DNA of 64,000 bases from Flavobacteriaceae bacterium (GCA_947456955.1 CANGTQ010000010.1:1-64000); one strand, 5' to 3'; counted from the first letter of the stretch, positions 35,355 through 44,537 are shown. Program-made: numbers and translations. Notes: generated from the sequence alone by a model not told the origin.

Positions 35355-35482
35355 GTCATTTCGACGAAGTAGACACCTTTAGGTTGAGCGGAGCTAAATC
35401 ACATAACACTATTCAGGTTAATAGGTGATTTTTCATCCCATTGTATTCCATTTCGAAATGACAAGGACGTATTCGAAATGAC
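35355..35482. repeat. Palindromic intergenic element with GTCATTTCGA ends
   Basis: GTCATTTCGA at 35355-35364 is mirrored by TCGAAATGAC at 35453-35462 and again at 35473-35482. Inside, AATCACATAA and TTAATAGGTGATT form a second stem. The whole spacer between recJ and the LpxH-like gene can fold into a long hairpin, and no gene is visible in it. Confidence 0.6.
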
Positions 35483-35504
35483 AAAAGTAAAAAGGATTAG
35501 AGAA

Positions 35505-36260
35505 TTAATACTCTTTCAACTCAAAGGACGTACCATCAAAAACCCCATAAGTAAAATAGTTAATCCAGTCGCCAAGGTTAACATATTCTGCGTTTTCTCC
35601 AACTTTTAAAACCATTGGAAGGTGACGATGCCCAAAAATAAGGTAGTTGTAATGCTTGGATTCGAGTTTGCGTTTGGAATATAAAACCAACCACTCCTTT
35701 TCTTCGCCAAGATATTTAACATCGGCATCGCCAGAGATTAGTTTGTTTTTTACCGATAGGTATTGCGCCAATTTCACACCTAAATCAGGATGTAACCAAC
35801 GATAAAGCCATTTTGAAAACGGATTGGCAAACACTTTTTTCATACGTTTATAACCTTTGTCTCCCGGACCTTTACCATCTCCATGACCAATCAAAAATGT
35901 TTTTCCATTGAATTCGTATTCTTGATTATCTCTATATACCGGAATGTTCAATTCTTTTTCAAAGTAATCGGTCATCCACAAATCGTGGTTACCAACAAAG
36001 AAATAAATCGGAATACCGCTATCGCGAATTTCCGCTAACTTGCCTAAAACTCTAATGAAACCCTTTGGGACAACAGTTTTATATTCAAACCAAAAATCAA
36101 ATAAATCTCCTAAAAGAAAAATGCATTCAGCGTCTTTTTTTATTTCATCAAGCCAAGCAACAAACTTTTGCTCACGCGGGAAACTGGCTTCGGGCGTTGG
36201 AGCACCAAAGTGTTGGTCGGAAGCAAAATATATTTTTTTGTTGGGAGAAATAGTCATCAA
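35505..36260 (-). CDS. UDP-2,3-diacylglucosamine diphosphatase-like metallophosphoesterase
   Basis: The enzyme of this family removes UMP from UDP-2,3-diacylglucosamine in lipid A synthesis. The calcineurin-like metal motifs are all present: FASDQHFG (about 12-19), LLGDLFDFW (about 50-58), FVGNHDLW (about 88-95), GHGDG and FGHRHLP. At 251 residues it matches LpxH-like proteins of Bacteroidota. It is followed downstream on the same strand by no close gene; upstream lies the PTPS/QueD gene with only 9 bp between. Confidence 0.88.
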   Translation of the reverse strand: MMTISPNKKIYFASDQHFGAPTPEASFPREQKFVAWLDEIKKDAECIFLLGDLFDFWFEYKTVVPKGFIRVLGKLAEIRDSGIPIYFFVGNHDLWMTDYFEKELNIPVYRDNQEYEFNGKTFLIGHGDGKGPGDKGYKRMKKVFANPFSKWLYRWLHPDLGVKLAQYLSVKNKLISGDADVKYLGEEKEWLVLYSKRKLESKHYNYLIFGHRHLPMVLKVGENAEYVNLGDWINYFTYGVFDGTSFELKEY

Positions 36261-36269
36261 TAGTTTAGA

Positions 36270-36722
36270 TTATTCGTTATCTGAGGTATACCATTCGGCA
36301 AAAGAAGTATCTGTTTCTTGCAATTTTAGCGAATGTAATTTGATGTCAGCAGGCAAACGGTTTTTTATTTTTTGTGCAAAATCAGTCACCATGTTTTCAC
36401 TTGTAGGTTGGTAATTTACCAAAATAACATGATGCCCACGATTTTCTAATTCGGCAGCCAATTCAACATGCGGTGTATTTTTATTGAAAACAGTAGCATG
36501 ATCAAAAACATCTACAATTTCCTCTTTCACTATTTTTTTCAAATCTGAAAAGTCAATGACCATTCCAAATTTCACATTGGAATTGTCTGAAATAGGTTTG
36601 CCAATAACTGTCACCGATAGTTTATAACTGTGTCCATGTACATTTTTACATTTGCCATCATAGCCATAGAGTGCGTGTCCCGTTTCGAAAGAAAATTGTT
36701 TGGTGATTCTTATGTTACTCAT
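36270..36722 (-). CDS. queD: 6-carboxytetrahydropterin synthase / PTPS family
   Basis: QueD converts dihydroneopterin triphosphate to 6-carboxytetrahydropterin for queuosine synthesis. The zinc histidines are seen in FETGHALYGYDG and NVHGHSYKL, with a catalytic-type Cys in GKCKN, and the C-terminal LKLQETDTSFAEWY closes the fold. At 150 residues it is slightly longer than E. coli QueD. The PTPS family also includes pterin synthases, so the queuosine role is likely but not proven here. Confidence 0.87.
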   Translation of the reverse strand: MSNIRITKQFSFETGHALYGYDGKCKNVHGHSYKLSVTVIGKPISDNSNVKFGMVIDFSDLKKIVKEEIVDVFDHATVFNKNTPHVELAAELENRGHHVILVNYQPTSENMVTDFAQKIKNRLPADIKLHSLKLQETDTSFAEWYTSDNE

Positions 36723-36747
36723 GCTTTTATATTTGTTGCAAAGGTAA

Positions 36748-37509
36748 TTACTTTTTAAATTGACCCAAGGCTTCTTTAGTAAAATCAGAAAGCACTAATT
36801 TTCCGGAAATCGCAGCTCTTTCATATAAAAGATCATCCCAGTTTTCAGTGCCTTGCCAAAACACTTTTTTCATTTCGCCCAAAGCATCCGGATTGTAAGA
36901 CGCTAACTTTTTAGCAAGCTTTGTGGTGGCTTCAGTAACTTCGTCCAGGCTGTCAAAAATGTCTGCATACAATCCTTTATCCTTTGCCCAATCAGCGGTT
37001 TGCCATGTGTTGGGCTGTAAAGTCATTTCAATCATTGCGATTTTTCCAATTTTTCTGGAAACAGCGGGTTCAATTACAAATGGTCCAATGCCTATAGCAA
37101 TTTCAGATAATTTAATAGTGGCATCCTGATAAGCAAAAGCAAAATCACATGCAGCAATAAGGCCAACACCACCGCCAACAGCTTTGCCGTGTATTTTTCC
37201 AATGATGATTTTGGAACATTTTCGCATGGCGTTAATTACATCAGCAAAACCCGAAAAGAAATTTTTGCCTTTTTCAAAATCATTTATTGCAATTAATTCA
37301 TCAAACGACGCACCAGCACAAAAGGTAGTGCCTTCGCTTTGCAAAATAACTACATTCACATCCGAATTATTAGAAATTTTATTTAGTTCACGCACAAGTT
37401 TTTGCAATAATTCACTTGGAAAAGAGTTGCTTGCAGGATGGCTAAAAGTTACCGAGGCAATCTTGTCTTGAATCTCAACTATTATATTACCATTTGTATT
37501 GTCTGTCAT
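36748..37509 (-). CDS. Enoyl-CoA hydratase/isomerase family protein
   Basis: The crotonase fold is shown by CAGASFDELIAI (oxyanion-hole region, about 67-78) and IIGKIHGKAVGGGVGLIAACDFAFA (about 102-125). The usual first catalytic glutamate region reads VGGGVGLI, and a later part reads LSEIAIGIGPFVIEP. The protein could be an enoyl-CoA hydratase in fatty or amino acid degradation. The substrate is unclear, and the catalytic glutamates are not firmly identified. It lies 25 bp upstream of queD and may be co-transcribed. Confidence 0.85.
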   Translation of the reverse strand: MTDNTNGNIIVEIQDKIASVTFSHPASNSFPSELLQKLVRELNKISNNSDVNVVILQSEGTTFCAGASFDELIAINDFEKGKNFFSGFADVINAMRKCSKIIIGKIHGKAVGGGVGLIAACDFAFAYQDATIKLSEIAIGIGPFVIEPAVSRKIGKIAMIEMTLQPNTWQTADWAKDKGLYADIFDSLDEVTEATTKLAKKLASYNPDALGEMKKVFWQGTENWDDLLYERAAISGKLVLSDFTKEALGQFKK

Positions 37510-37540
37510 TTTTAAAAAGTTTAAACAAATTTACATAAAA

Positions 37541-37577
37541 ATAAAAGGTTGCCTTTTGAGCAACCTTTTATTTTTTT
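37541..37577 (-). terminator. Terminator of the first Omp28-like gene
   Basis: AAAAGGTTGC pairs with GCAACCTTTT around a short loop with A/T runs on both sides. It lies just after the Omp28-like stop. Confidence 0.85.
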
Positions 37578-37586
37578 AACTGAATC

Positions 37587-38417
37587 TTATGGATTCTCTT
37601 CAAATTCTTGAGATTCATTTGCTTCGGCTGCTCTTGCGTTTAGTGCTATATTGTCATCGCCTACCAAGAAAGCCACAAAGCTAATATTCGCCGGATTGGC
37701 AACATTTGCAGGAATAGGAATCGAAAAGTTTTTTGTAAAAGAACTTCCAGCAGAAGTATTTCCTGAAATAGTTTCCCCAAGAATGTTAGTCATAGATGCT
37801 CTTAAAACATGATTATGGACATAATTTGTAATTGGGTTAACATTATCATAATAAGTAGTGTAGTTGCGTTGGAAATATACAAGTTCATCTTCAAGTAGAT
37901 ACACTACTAGTTTTAAGTTCGTGTAGTTTAAGGCAAACTTAACATTTACATCAAGATTAATATTGCCGTTTTCAATCGAAGAATTCATAGCAATCCCTAA
38001 ACCAGAATTGTTTCCTGTAAGATTTATAGCTTCTTGAACATTTGTTGGTTCTGGAAAGGTCCATACAATCATTCGGTTTAATCTTGATACCGGTAGAGCT
38101 AGTGGGCTATTAGGTAAAATTAAGTTTTTTAAAGGTGCAATTCCTGCAAAATGAAAAGGGTCATTACCATTATGAATAGCAACTGTGACTACTTTATCAT
38201 TTTGCGCTTTGACTTGTTCAATGGCATATGAAACTCGGGTGCAATTTCCACACCATGTTCCGGTATAATCTTCAATCAAAACTCTTTTTTTGAAATATCC
38301 TGAAATAGGAGGAGTATCTAAACTTCCGTCAGGAATATTTTCAACTACATTGGTATCTCCACAAGAGGTCAAAAGAGCCGAAAGGAAGAATAAGCTTAAG
38401 TAAAAAGATTTTTTCAT
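37587..38417 (-). CDS. Omp28-related lipoprotein with CGNC thioredoxin-like site
   Basis: A lipobox LTSC (Cys19) makes this a lipoprotein. RVLIEDYTGTWCGNCTRVS at about 45-63 is the opening of a thioredoxin-like fold with the redox pair Cys56-Cys59. The rest has VVTVAIHNGNDPF and a beta-rich C-terminal domain ending in FVAFLVGDD. Omp28-type proteins are surface or outer-membrane proteins of Bacteroidota with unclear roles. It is divergent from the tlpA-like operon, with about 100 bp shared upstream region, so the two may be co-regulated. Confidence 0.8.
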   Translation of the reverse strand: MKKSFYLSLFFLSALLTSCGDTNVVENIPDGSLDTPPISGYFKKRVLIEDYTGTWCGNCTRVSYAIEQVKAQNDKVVTVAIHNGNDPFHFAGIAPLKNLILPNSPLALPVSRLNRMIVWTFPEPTNVQEAINLTGNNSGLGIAMNSSIENGNINLDVNVKFALNYTNLKLVVYLLEDELVYFQRNYTTYYDNVNPITNYVHNHVLRASMTNILGETISGNTSAGSSFTKNFSIPIPANVANPANISFVAFLVGDDNIALNARAAEANESQEFEENP

Positions 38418-38517
38418 AATTATTTATTTCAAAATGAACATTATACTACAAAAAAATGAAAAAAATTTCATATTCTATCACATTATTCATTTATTTGTCG
38501 AACATAACTACCAACCC

Positions 38518-38997
38518 ATGACTAAATTTATCATTTGTGCATTTTTCATAGCATTAAATTTAAAGGCGCAAAGCAATTTACCCGATGTAACTCTCTCCAA
38601 TTTAGAAGGAAAAAAAATATCCCTTACCAAAAATTTTTCTGAGCAAGACAAATTGTATGTTTTGTCTTTTTGGGCCACTTGGTGCACGCCTTGTATTAAT
38701 GAGTTAGATGAGATAAATGAAGTACAAAATGATTGGAAAAAGGAGGTTAATTTTGAGGTTTTGGCCATCTCCATAGATGATTCAAGAACACAAAAAAGGG
38801 TAAAACCATTAACCAATGGGAAAGAATGGGAGTTTACTATTTTACTAGATTCTAATCAAGACTTAAAAAGAGCACTATCCATAGTAAATGTGCCTTATAC
38901 TATAGTTGTTAAAAATAATACGATAGTTCATGTACAAAATGGTTATGTGCCAGGAAACGAATTAGAGTTGTTTGAAAAATTAAAATCTCTTAAATAA
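38518..38997 (+). CDS. TlpA-like thiol-disulfide oxidoreductase
   Basis: The frame opens at 38434, but ATG at 38518 starts a proper signal peptide (MTKFIICAFFIALNLKAQS) and is chosen. The thioredoxin fold has FWATWCTPCINEL with Cys56 and Cys59, and the cis-proline region VPYTIVV near residue 127. Such exported proteins reduce or isomerise disulfides in envelope proteins or help haem attachment. The stop is followed directly by the ATG of the DUF6029 gene, so the two are translated from one mRNA. Confidence 0.88.
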   Translation: MTKFIICAFFIALNLKAQSNLPDVTLSNLEGKKISLTKNFSEQDKLYVLSFWATWCTPCINELDEINEVQNDWKKEVNFEVLAISIDDSRTQKRVKPLTNGKEWEFTILLDSNQDLKRALSIVNVPYTIVVKNNTIVHVQNGYVPGNELELFEKLKSLK

Positions 38998-40674
38998 ATG
39001 AAAAAGTTATTTAGTTTTATTTTGCTTTTTCTTTTACCTATAACCGTATTTTGTCAAGTTAATGAAAATTTTTCGGGAGGATTTGAGTCAAACACACAGT
39101 GGTATTTAAATGATAAAGGATTAATAGATGAATTCAATAATCCAACTTCCCATCCAGATGAACCACTAAGATCTAATAATTATTTGTTTGTTAATTATAA
39201 TTATAAAAATTGGTCAGCCGGAATTCAAGGGGAAGCCTACGAGCAAAATGCGTTACTAAACTTGAATCCTAAATATAACGGAACGAATGTTGCAACCTAT
39301 TTTATCCAATATAAAACCGAAAAAATTGACATAACAGCGGGTTATTTTTACGAGCAGTTTGGAAGCGGATTATTGTTGAGAAGTTGGGAAGATAGAGCTC
39401 TGGGAATTAACAACGCTTTACGTGGTGTAAGATTGATTTTCAAACCTTTAAAATTCATCACTTTAAAATCGGTCTACGGACAACAAAGAACCGGGTTTGA
39501 TGTAGCCGATAGTCAAATTTATGGACAGGACATAGAATTTGATTTAAAAGAGCTTTTCAAATTTCAGACTTCTGATTTGACTTTAGGTTTCAGCTATGTT
39601 GGAAGAGATGAAAAAGTTGATATCCCGGATCAAAAATTTAATGATTTGACGAATGCTTTTGCCGGAAGGATAAACTTTAACCATAATTCATTTTACGCTT
39701 CAACTGAAATGAATTACAAATCAAAAGATGCCGTAGTTCAGGTAAACGATCAAGTAAACAACCGACTAGTAAAACCCGGAAGTGCTTTGTTGATTAATAC
39801 CGGTTATTCTAAAAAAGGATTTGGAATTGATGCTACTTTCAGAAGATTAGAAAACATGAGTTTCTTTTCTGAAAGAGGCGCTAAAGGGAATAATTTTAAT
39901 GATAAAATAATGAATTTTATTCCGAGTTTAACCAAACAACAACATTATAATTTAGCCAATATATATGTTTATCAGGCACAACCAAGTGTGTTTTTAGCCG
40001 ACCAAGATTTGGTTAAGGCAGGAGAAATAGGTGGGCAAATAGATGTGTTCTACGATATAAAAAAAGGAACTACTTTAGGGGGAAAAAATGGAATGAAAAT
40101 AGCAGTAAATGCATCTAATTGGAATGCTTTAAGCGGAACTTTTTATATTTTTAATCCACAAGATTATCAAACAGATTTCTTAAAGTTTGGTAAAAAATAT
40201 TACTCCGATTTTAGTGTTGAGGTTACTAAAAAATGGAACAATAAATGGCAGTCGGCCTTTAGTTACATTTATCAAAATTATAACAAACAGTTAGTCGAAG
40301 GAACAGATGGTGTTATTCATACGAATATTGCAGCAGCGGAAGCAACATATAAGTTTACACCAACAAAATCAATACGCTTCGTAGGAGAACATATGTGGGC
40401 CGATTATGACAAAAAAAATTGGGCATGTTCAACGGTTGAGTTTAATGCAAATTCTAAGTATTCTTTTTATGTGACGGATTTATATAACTATGGTAACGAT
40501 TTGGAGTATCAAAGAAATCATTATTATAATTTTGGTGGTGCATTCAGAAAAAAAACGACTCGAATTGCACTAAGTTATGGCAGACAACGCGGAGGTTTAG
40601 TTTGCGTTGGTGGAGTTTGTAGAAATGTTCCAGAAAGTTCAGGGGTATCTTTGTCGTTAAACACATCTTTTTAA
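38998..40674 (+). CDS. DUF6029 family exported protein
   Basis: A signal peptide (1-20) precedes a long beta-rich protein with NENFSGGFESNTQWYLND at the start, typical of DUF6029. Repeated aromatic-ended strands (SAGIQGEAYEQNA, ITAGYFYEQFGSGLLLRSWE) and a final hydrophobic strand (SGVSLSLNTSF) suggest an outer-membrane beta-barrel. The family has no known activity. It starts at the tlpA-like stop and is followed after one base by a diheme lipoprotein gene, so the three form an operon. Confidence 0.82.
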   Translation: MKKLFSFILLFLLPITVFCQVNENFSGGFESNTQWYLNDKGLIDEFNNPTSHPDEPLRSNNYLFVNYNYKNWSAGIQGEAYEQNALLNLNPKYNGTNVATYFIQYKTEKIDITAGYFYEQFGSGLLLRSWEDRALGINNALRGVRLIFKPLKFITLKSVYGQQRTGFDVADSQIYGQDIEFDLKELFKFQTSDLTLGFSYVGRDEKVDIPDQKFNDLTNAFAGRINFNHNSFYASTEMNYKSKDAVVQVNDQVNNRLVKPGSALLINTGYSKKGFGIDATFRRLENMSFFSERGAKGNNFNDKIMNFIPSLTKQQHYNLANIYVYQAQPSVFLADQDLVKAGEIGGQIDVFYDIKKGTTLGGKNGMKIAVNASNWNALSGTFYIFNPQDYQTDFLKFGKKYYSDFSVEVTKKWNNKWQSAFSYIYQNYNKQLVEGTDGVIHTNIAAAEATYKFTPTKSIRFVGEHMWADYDKKNWACSTVEFNANSKYSFYVTDLYNYGNDLEYQRNHYYNFGGAFRKKTTRIALSYGRQRGGLVCVGGVCRNVPESSGVSLSLNTSF

Positions 40675-40675
40675 A

Positions 40676-41764
40676 GTGGCTTTAAATTTAACAGTAAAAT
40701 ATAGACTAATTACCTTACTAATAGTACTAACAGCTTATAGCTCGTGTACAAAAGAAGAATATGTAACAATTGATTCAAAACCTGTTGTTGCAGATTTAAC
40801 CCAGGTGCCTTACCCAAAATTATCTGATTATAATTTTTTTGAGGGAGCATTAAAAAATCTAAAACCCTCCTTTGGGGTAATACCATACAAGCCCGTTACT
40901 GAACTTTTTTCTGATTATGCATTAAAAAAACGATTTGTATGGATGCCAAATGGTAATAAAGCAACTTATGTGAATGATTATTCCGTGCTTAACTTACCTG
41001 TGGGTTCTGTTTTGATAAAAGTATTCTATTATAATAATGTCCAACCCAATAACACTACTAAAATTATTGAAACTCGAATAATGATCAGAAAGTCTACAGG
41101 ATGGATTTTTGCAAATTATATATGGAATGATGAACAAACAGACGCTTTACTCACTACTCGAAGTACTGCTAGAGATTTAAGCTGGAAAGACGATAACAAC
41201 GTTATTCATACTTTAAATTACAGAACACCAGAAGTTGATTTTGAGTGTTTGCGATGTCATTCTACTTTTAATAATCAAGTCATTAATCCGATAGGTATAA
41301 AACCTCAAAACATTAACTACAATTTTAATTATGCTGATGGTTCAAAAAATCAATTGGACAAGCTAATTGAGTTTGGCTATTTAGAAAATAATTTACCAGA
41401 TCAAATTAATTCAACTGTTGACTTTAATGACACTTCTAAATCTCTTGATTTAAGAGTAAGGTCTTATTTTGATGCGAATTGCGCTCATTGTCATGAAAAC
41501 GGTGGAGAAGCATCTTCACACAACTTGCGTTTCGCGTTTAACGAAACTATAAACCCAATGAAAATGGGAGTTAGTGCTCGTGCGGCGCATTATCTAGAAG
41601 GTTATAACAACGTTACAGTTACACCAGGCAATGTAAATCGATCTATTTTGCATTACAGAATGAATACAGAAAATGATTTATTATATATTATGCCACCATT
41701 GACAAGAACAAAAAGGCATGTCGAAGCATTACAATTAATAGAAACTTGGATAAATTCGTTATAA
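40676..41764 (+). CDS. Lipoprotein with two CxxCH haem-binding motifs
   Basis: A GTG start one base after the DUF6029 stop gives a lipoprotein signal with SSCT (Cys24); no closer ATG fits. CLRCH at 191-195 and CAHCH at 269-273 are c-type haem attachment motifs. PYKPVTELFSDYALKKRFVW and IMPPLTRTKRHVEALQLIETW resemble a family of diheme proteins in which the haem domain follows a beta-rich domain. It is probably an outer-membrane electron carrier. Haem attachment needs reduced cysteines, which fits the TlpA-like protein in the same operon. Confidence 0.78.
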   Translation: MALNLTVKYRLITLLIVLTAYSSCTKEEYVTIDSKPVVADLTQVPYPKLSDYNFFEGALKNLKPSFGVIPYKPVTELFSDYALKKRFVWMPNGNKATYVNDYSVLNLPVGSVLIKVFYYNNVQPNNTTKIIETRIMIRKSTGWIFANYIWNDEQTDALLTTRSTARDLSWKDDNNVIHTLNYRTPEVDFECLRCHSTFNNQVINPIGIKPQNINYNFNYADGSKNQLDKLIEFGYLENNLPDQINSTVDFNDTSKSLDLRVRSYFDANCAHCHENGGEASSHNLRFAFNETINPMKMGVSARAAHYLEGYNNVTVTPGNVNRSILHYRMNTENDLLYIMPPLTRTKRHVEALQLIETWINSL

Positions 41765-41793
41765 AAAAAGGTTCACTTTTTGGTGAACCTTTA
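41763..41793. terminator. Bidirectional terminator closing the tlpA-like operon
   Basis: AAAGGTTCAC pairs with GTGAACCTTT, with A and T runs on both sides, between convergent genes. Confidence 0.85.
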
Positions 41794-41810
41794 TTATACT
41801 AAAAATGAAA

Positions 41811-42545
41811 TTATTTTTTGACAATCTTTTTGTTTGATGAATTTCCTTCAGAATTTCTAAAATTAACTAAATAAATTCCTGAACTCAAATTGGAAACATC
41901 AATGCTTTGAATTCCGTAATTCAAATTAGAATTAACCACTATTTTACCATTCAAATCATAAATACTCATTACAGAAGCTTTAAGTACATCTAGATTTAAT
42001 TCGTTATCTACAATTGTTGATTTAATAATAACTCCAGAGTTTTGTAATTGGTTTACATCATCAATGGATAAATTTGGATCATATCTATAAGTTACAGTAA
42101 TAGAGTTCCCAACTTCTGCTCCGCCCTGTGTTGCTTGATTCGTTTGAAAAAATTTAAATACAAAATCCATAGGAAAAGCACCGCTACCTGTGTTATAATT
42201 TAAAAAATGATCAAAATTACCATTAGCAGCATTTGGAGCTAGAGTAAGTGCGACACTAGGATAAACTCCACCTAGAGCAACTTCTCCAATACATTCTTGA
42301 CCAAAACAAAATTGAAAATTTGAACCATCATTATTAATTAAACTTTGACATCTTGCCCAAACATTTGTAGTTGTTGTTCCAATGTTTCTAACTTTAAATT
42401 TAATCTCACTTGGATCACCGGATACATTACTGGCCAATACAGTACCATTAACTATCGGAGAACCGTCTGAAGGTCTAGTCATAGTAATAACTTGCGCAAC
42501 AGAATATTGACTAATAACAAGTGCTAAGAGGAATAATTTTTTCAT
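41811..42545 (-). CDS. Secreted T9SS protein of unknown function
   Basis: A signal peptide (1-17, ending SVAQ) is followed by a beta-sandwich-like region (about 18-150; IKFKVRNIGTTTTNVWARC). Then comes a T9SS type A sorting domain (about 165-244; SIYDLNGKIVVNSNLN and SSGIYLVNF, ending KKIVKK). Two cysteine pairs may form disulfides. It lies 61 bp downstream of a larger Omp28-like gene but is separated from it by a terminator-like hairpin. The product is probably surface-displayed; the partner is unknown. Confidence 0.78.
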   Translation of the reverse strand: MKKLFLLALVISQYSVAQVITMTRPSDGSPIVNGTVLASNVSGDPSEIKFKVRNIGTTTTNVWARCQSLINNDGSNFQFCFGQECIGEVALGGVYPSVALTLAPNAANGNFDHFLNYNTGSGAFPMDFVFKFFQTNQATQGGAEVGNSITVTYRYDPNLSIDDVNQLQNSGVIIKSTIVDNELNLDVLKASVMSIYDLNGKIVVNSNLNYGIQSIDVSNLSSGIYLVNFRNSEGNSSNKKIVKK

Positions 42546-42564
42546 AGTTTAATTTTTTAAATCT

Positions 42565-42600
42565 AAAAATAGCCATACTTTTAAAGAAAGCATGGCTAAG
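42565..42600 (-). terminator. Terminator of the second Omp28-like gene
   Basis: On the minus strand TAGCCATGC pairs with GTATGGCTA, followed by TTTTTA. It lies just after the Omp28-like stop. Confidence 0.7.
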
Positions 42601-42606
42601 TTAGAA

Positions 42607-44322
42607 TTAGTTTAATATTATTTTTTTAGTTTCTTCAACTCCTGTCTCTGTAATCATTTTGGCTAAATAAACACCAGTTTGAAGGTTTGATAAGTTGATG
42701 GTCTCATTATTTGTAACATTGTTTTTAGAAAAGACAACTTTACCAGTAATGTCACAAACAGTTATATTTAGAGTGTTTTCTGTATTTATAGTGATAATTC
42801 CTTTTGATGGATTTGGTGAAATAGAAATTAAATTTCTAGTAAATTCACTTGTATTTAAAGGATTAGCTACACCAAAAGATCTTGCATCAGATGCTCCAAA
42901 CTCACCACCTTCAACACCAGAGATAGCAGCTCCATTAGAAAGAATAGTATACGATCCAATTCCATAAGCGCCAACTATACCATCACCATAAGAATCTAAA
43001 ATTGTAAATGTATAACAGTCATTTGGTACAGTGATGTTGATATCAGGCTGCGGATATTCACCAGCAGCAGCAGAGTCAGCATAAGCCGGACTTGAAGCAA
43101 CAGTTGCGCCAGCTGAGTTTTTTAACGTCCATGAAGTTTCTGAACCGTATTGATCTAATGTAATTTGGATTGTTAGATTAGAAGTTGTAGTTTCAGGTGC
43201 TTTTACGAAAGTTATAGCACCAGAATTATTTGTTGCATTATCATCAGCAGGTATTGAAACATTTAAATTGTTATTTGCTTGTAAACTATAGGTTATAGAA
43301 GGTAATGTTACTGTGGTTTTTGCAAATGAAGATAAATTACCTGCCCAATTGAAAACTTGTGGAGTTCCACCATTTATATCATAAGTAATAGGCAAGTTAG
43401 TTAGATTATTTTGGCCATTATTTTGAATTTCTACTTTAGGTTGTAAAGAGGTTACGCATTGTTCAGCAATTTCAATTACTTCTTTTATTTTCGCATCATT
43501 TGCAATTAAACCAGTGTACGTAGGAACTGTTCCGTTACCAGAAATAATTTTCTGTTGTGATTCAGCAACAAATGCTACAATTTCAAAATTTCCTAATTCA
43601 GCAGGAATGCTGTTGTAAGCAGCTGGTATGGTATAAGTATAAGTTCTTGTAATAAGCGTACCAGCAGTAGTTGTAGTATAAGTGTCTCCCCATTGCCCAG
43701 TTAGCATATGAACTAATCTATGTTGATGAGGATAATTATCACCCAAACCACCACTAGTTTGAGGTCCCAATGTGTTGTTTTGTAATAAGGCAACATTTAA
43801 TCTGTTTGAAGAAACTGGACTGTTCCCAGTGTAATAAGCTTCAACAAATACGGTTAAAAGTCTTGTATTAACATCAATACTAGCAGTAGTTGCTACGTTT
43901 ACATATGAACTTTGATTACGGGTTTGGTTTGAAGCATTGGTCCAATTGTTTCTGCCCATTGCAGTTCCTGTAGTTCCATTTTGAGATAAACCAGTAAAGG
44001 CAGTTCGGTTTACTGTGGCTGCAGGATAACCAGTTACTCCTGCTTGATTATTAATTGCTGTTCCAAATGATGTTCTAAAATTAGGTTGTCCTACACCAGG
44101 AGTTGCAAATGAACCAACATGAATGTTAATTAAGAAAACATCAGCAGGATTTGCGTTTTTTATGGCATTAGCAATAGCATGGCCCGAAGGACAATACTGA
44201 CAATTAATACCTGTAAACTCTTCTAAGATTACTTTCTTGTTTTGTGGTGTAGTGCTTACAATTGTTTGTGCATAGGTGCTAAAAGCTGTGAAAAATAATA
44301 ATAGGAGTAATTTTTTTTCCAT
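42607..44322 (-). CDS. Omp28-related T9SS-sorted protein with CQYC thioredoxin-like site
   Basis: A signal peptide (1-18) is followed by KKVILEEFTGINCQYCPSGH, a thioredoxin-like opening with Cys41 and Cys44. Next come an Omp28-like region to about 265, beta domains at 270-480, and a T9SS type A sorting domain (about 495-571, ISPNPSKGIITIN to EETKKIILN). It is the larger relative of the lipoprotein at 37587, with the CxxC kept but a secretion tail instead of a lipid anchor. It is probably a cell-surface thiol or adhesion-related protein. Confidence 0.8.
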   Translation of the reverse strand: MEKKLLLLLFFTAFSTYAQTIVSTTPQNKKVILEEFTGINCQYCPSGHAIANAIKNANPADVFLINIHVGSFATPGVGQPNFRTSFGTAINNQAGVTGYPAATVNRTAFTGLSQNGTTGTAMGRNNWTNASNQTRNQSSYVNVATTASIDVNTRLLTVFVEAYYTGNSPVSSNRLNVALLQNNTLGPQTSGGLGDNYPHQHRLVHMLTGQWGDTYTTTTAGTLITRTYTYTIPAAYNSIPAELGNFEIVAFVAESQQKIISGNGTVPTYTGLIANDAKIKEVIEIAEQCVTSLQPKVEIQNNGQNNLTNLPITYDINGGTPQVFNWAGNLSSFAKTTVTLPSITYSLQANNNLNVSIPADDNATNNSGAITFVKAPETTTSNLTIQITLDQYGSETSWTLKNSAGATVASSPAYADSAAAGEYPQPDINITVPNDCYTFTILDSYGDGIVGAYGIGSYTILSNGAAISGVEGGEFGASDARSFGVANPLNTSEFTRNLISISPNPSKGIITINTENTLNITVCDITGKVVFSKNNVTNNETINLSNLQTGVYLAKMITETGVEETKKIILN

Positions 44323-44443
44323 TGGTTATTGGTTTATAGATAGTTAAAGTTAAATTTTGAAATGCAAGTATAGTTATTTTTTTGATATGGAAGTTTATTT
44401 TTAATCAATAATTTTTTTACAAAAAATAATTGTTATTTTGTTT

Positions 44444-44451
44444 TATCTTTG
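44444..44451 (+). promoter_or_regulatory. -7 promoter box of tRNA-Ala
   Basis: TATCTTTG fits TAnnTTTG and ends nine bases before the tRNA. The -33 element is weak, with only A/T-rich sequence at the expected place. Confidence 0.5.
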
Positions 44452-44460
44452 CAAAGTTTT

Positions 44461-44534
44461 GGGGATGTAGCTCAGCTGGTTAGAGTGCTTGCCTGGCAGG
44501 CAAGAAGTCGTGGGTTCGAGTCCCATCTTCTCCA
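44461..44534 (+). tRNA. tRNA-Ala (GGC anticodon)
   Basis: The sequence folds as a full cloverleaf. The D-arm is GCTCAGCTGGTTAGAGT, and the anticodon stem CTTGC/GCAAG encloses loop CTGGCAG with anticodon GGC. The T-arm is GTGGG TTCGAGT CCCAT, and the acceptor pairs GGGGATG with CTTCTCC. The G3:U70 pair that marks tRNA-Ala is present. The CCA end is not encoded. Confidence 0.95.
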
Positions 44535-44537
44535 CAA

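Noticed and set aside
36748-38417. A joint operon of the Omp28-like gene with enoyl-CoA hydratase and queD
   Set aside because: They share a strand, but a strong terminator at 37541-37577 separates the Omp28-like gene from the others.
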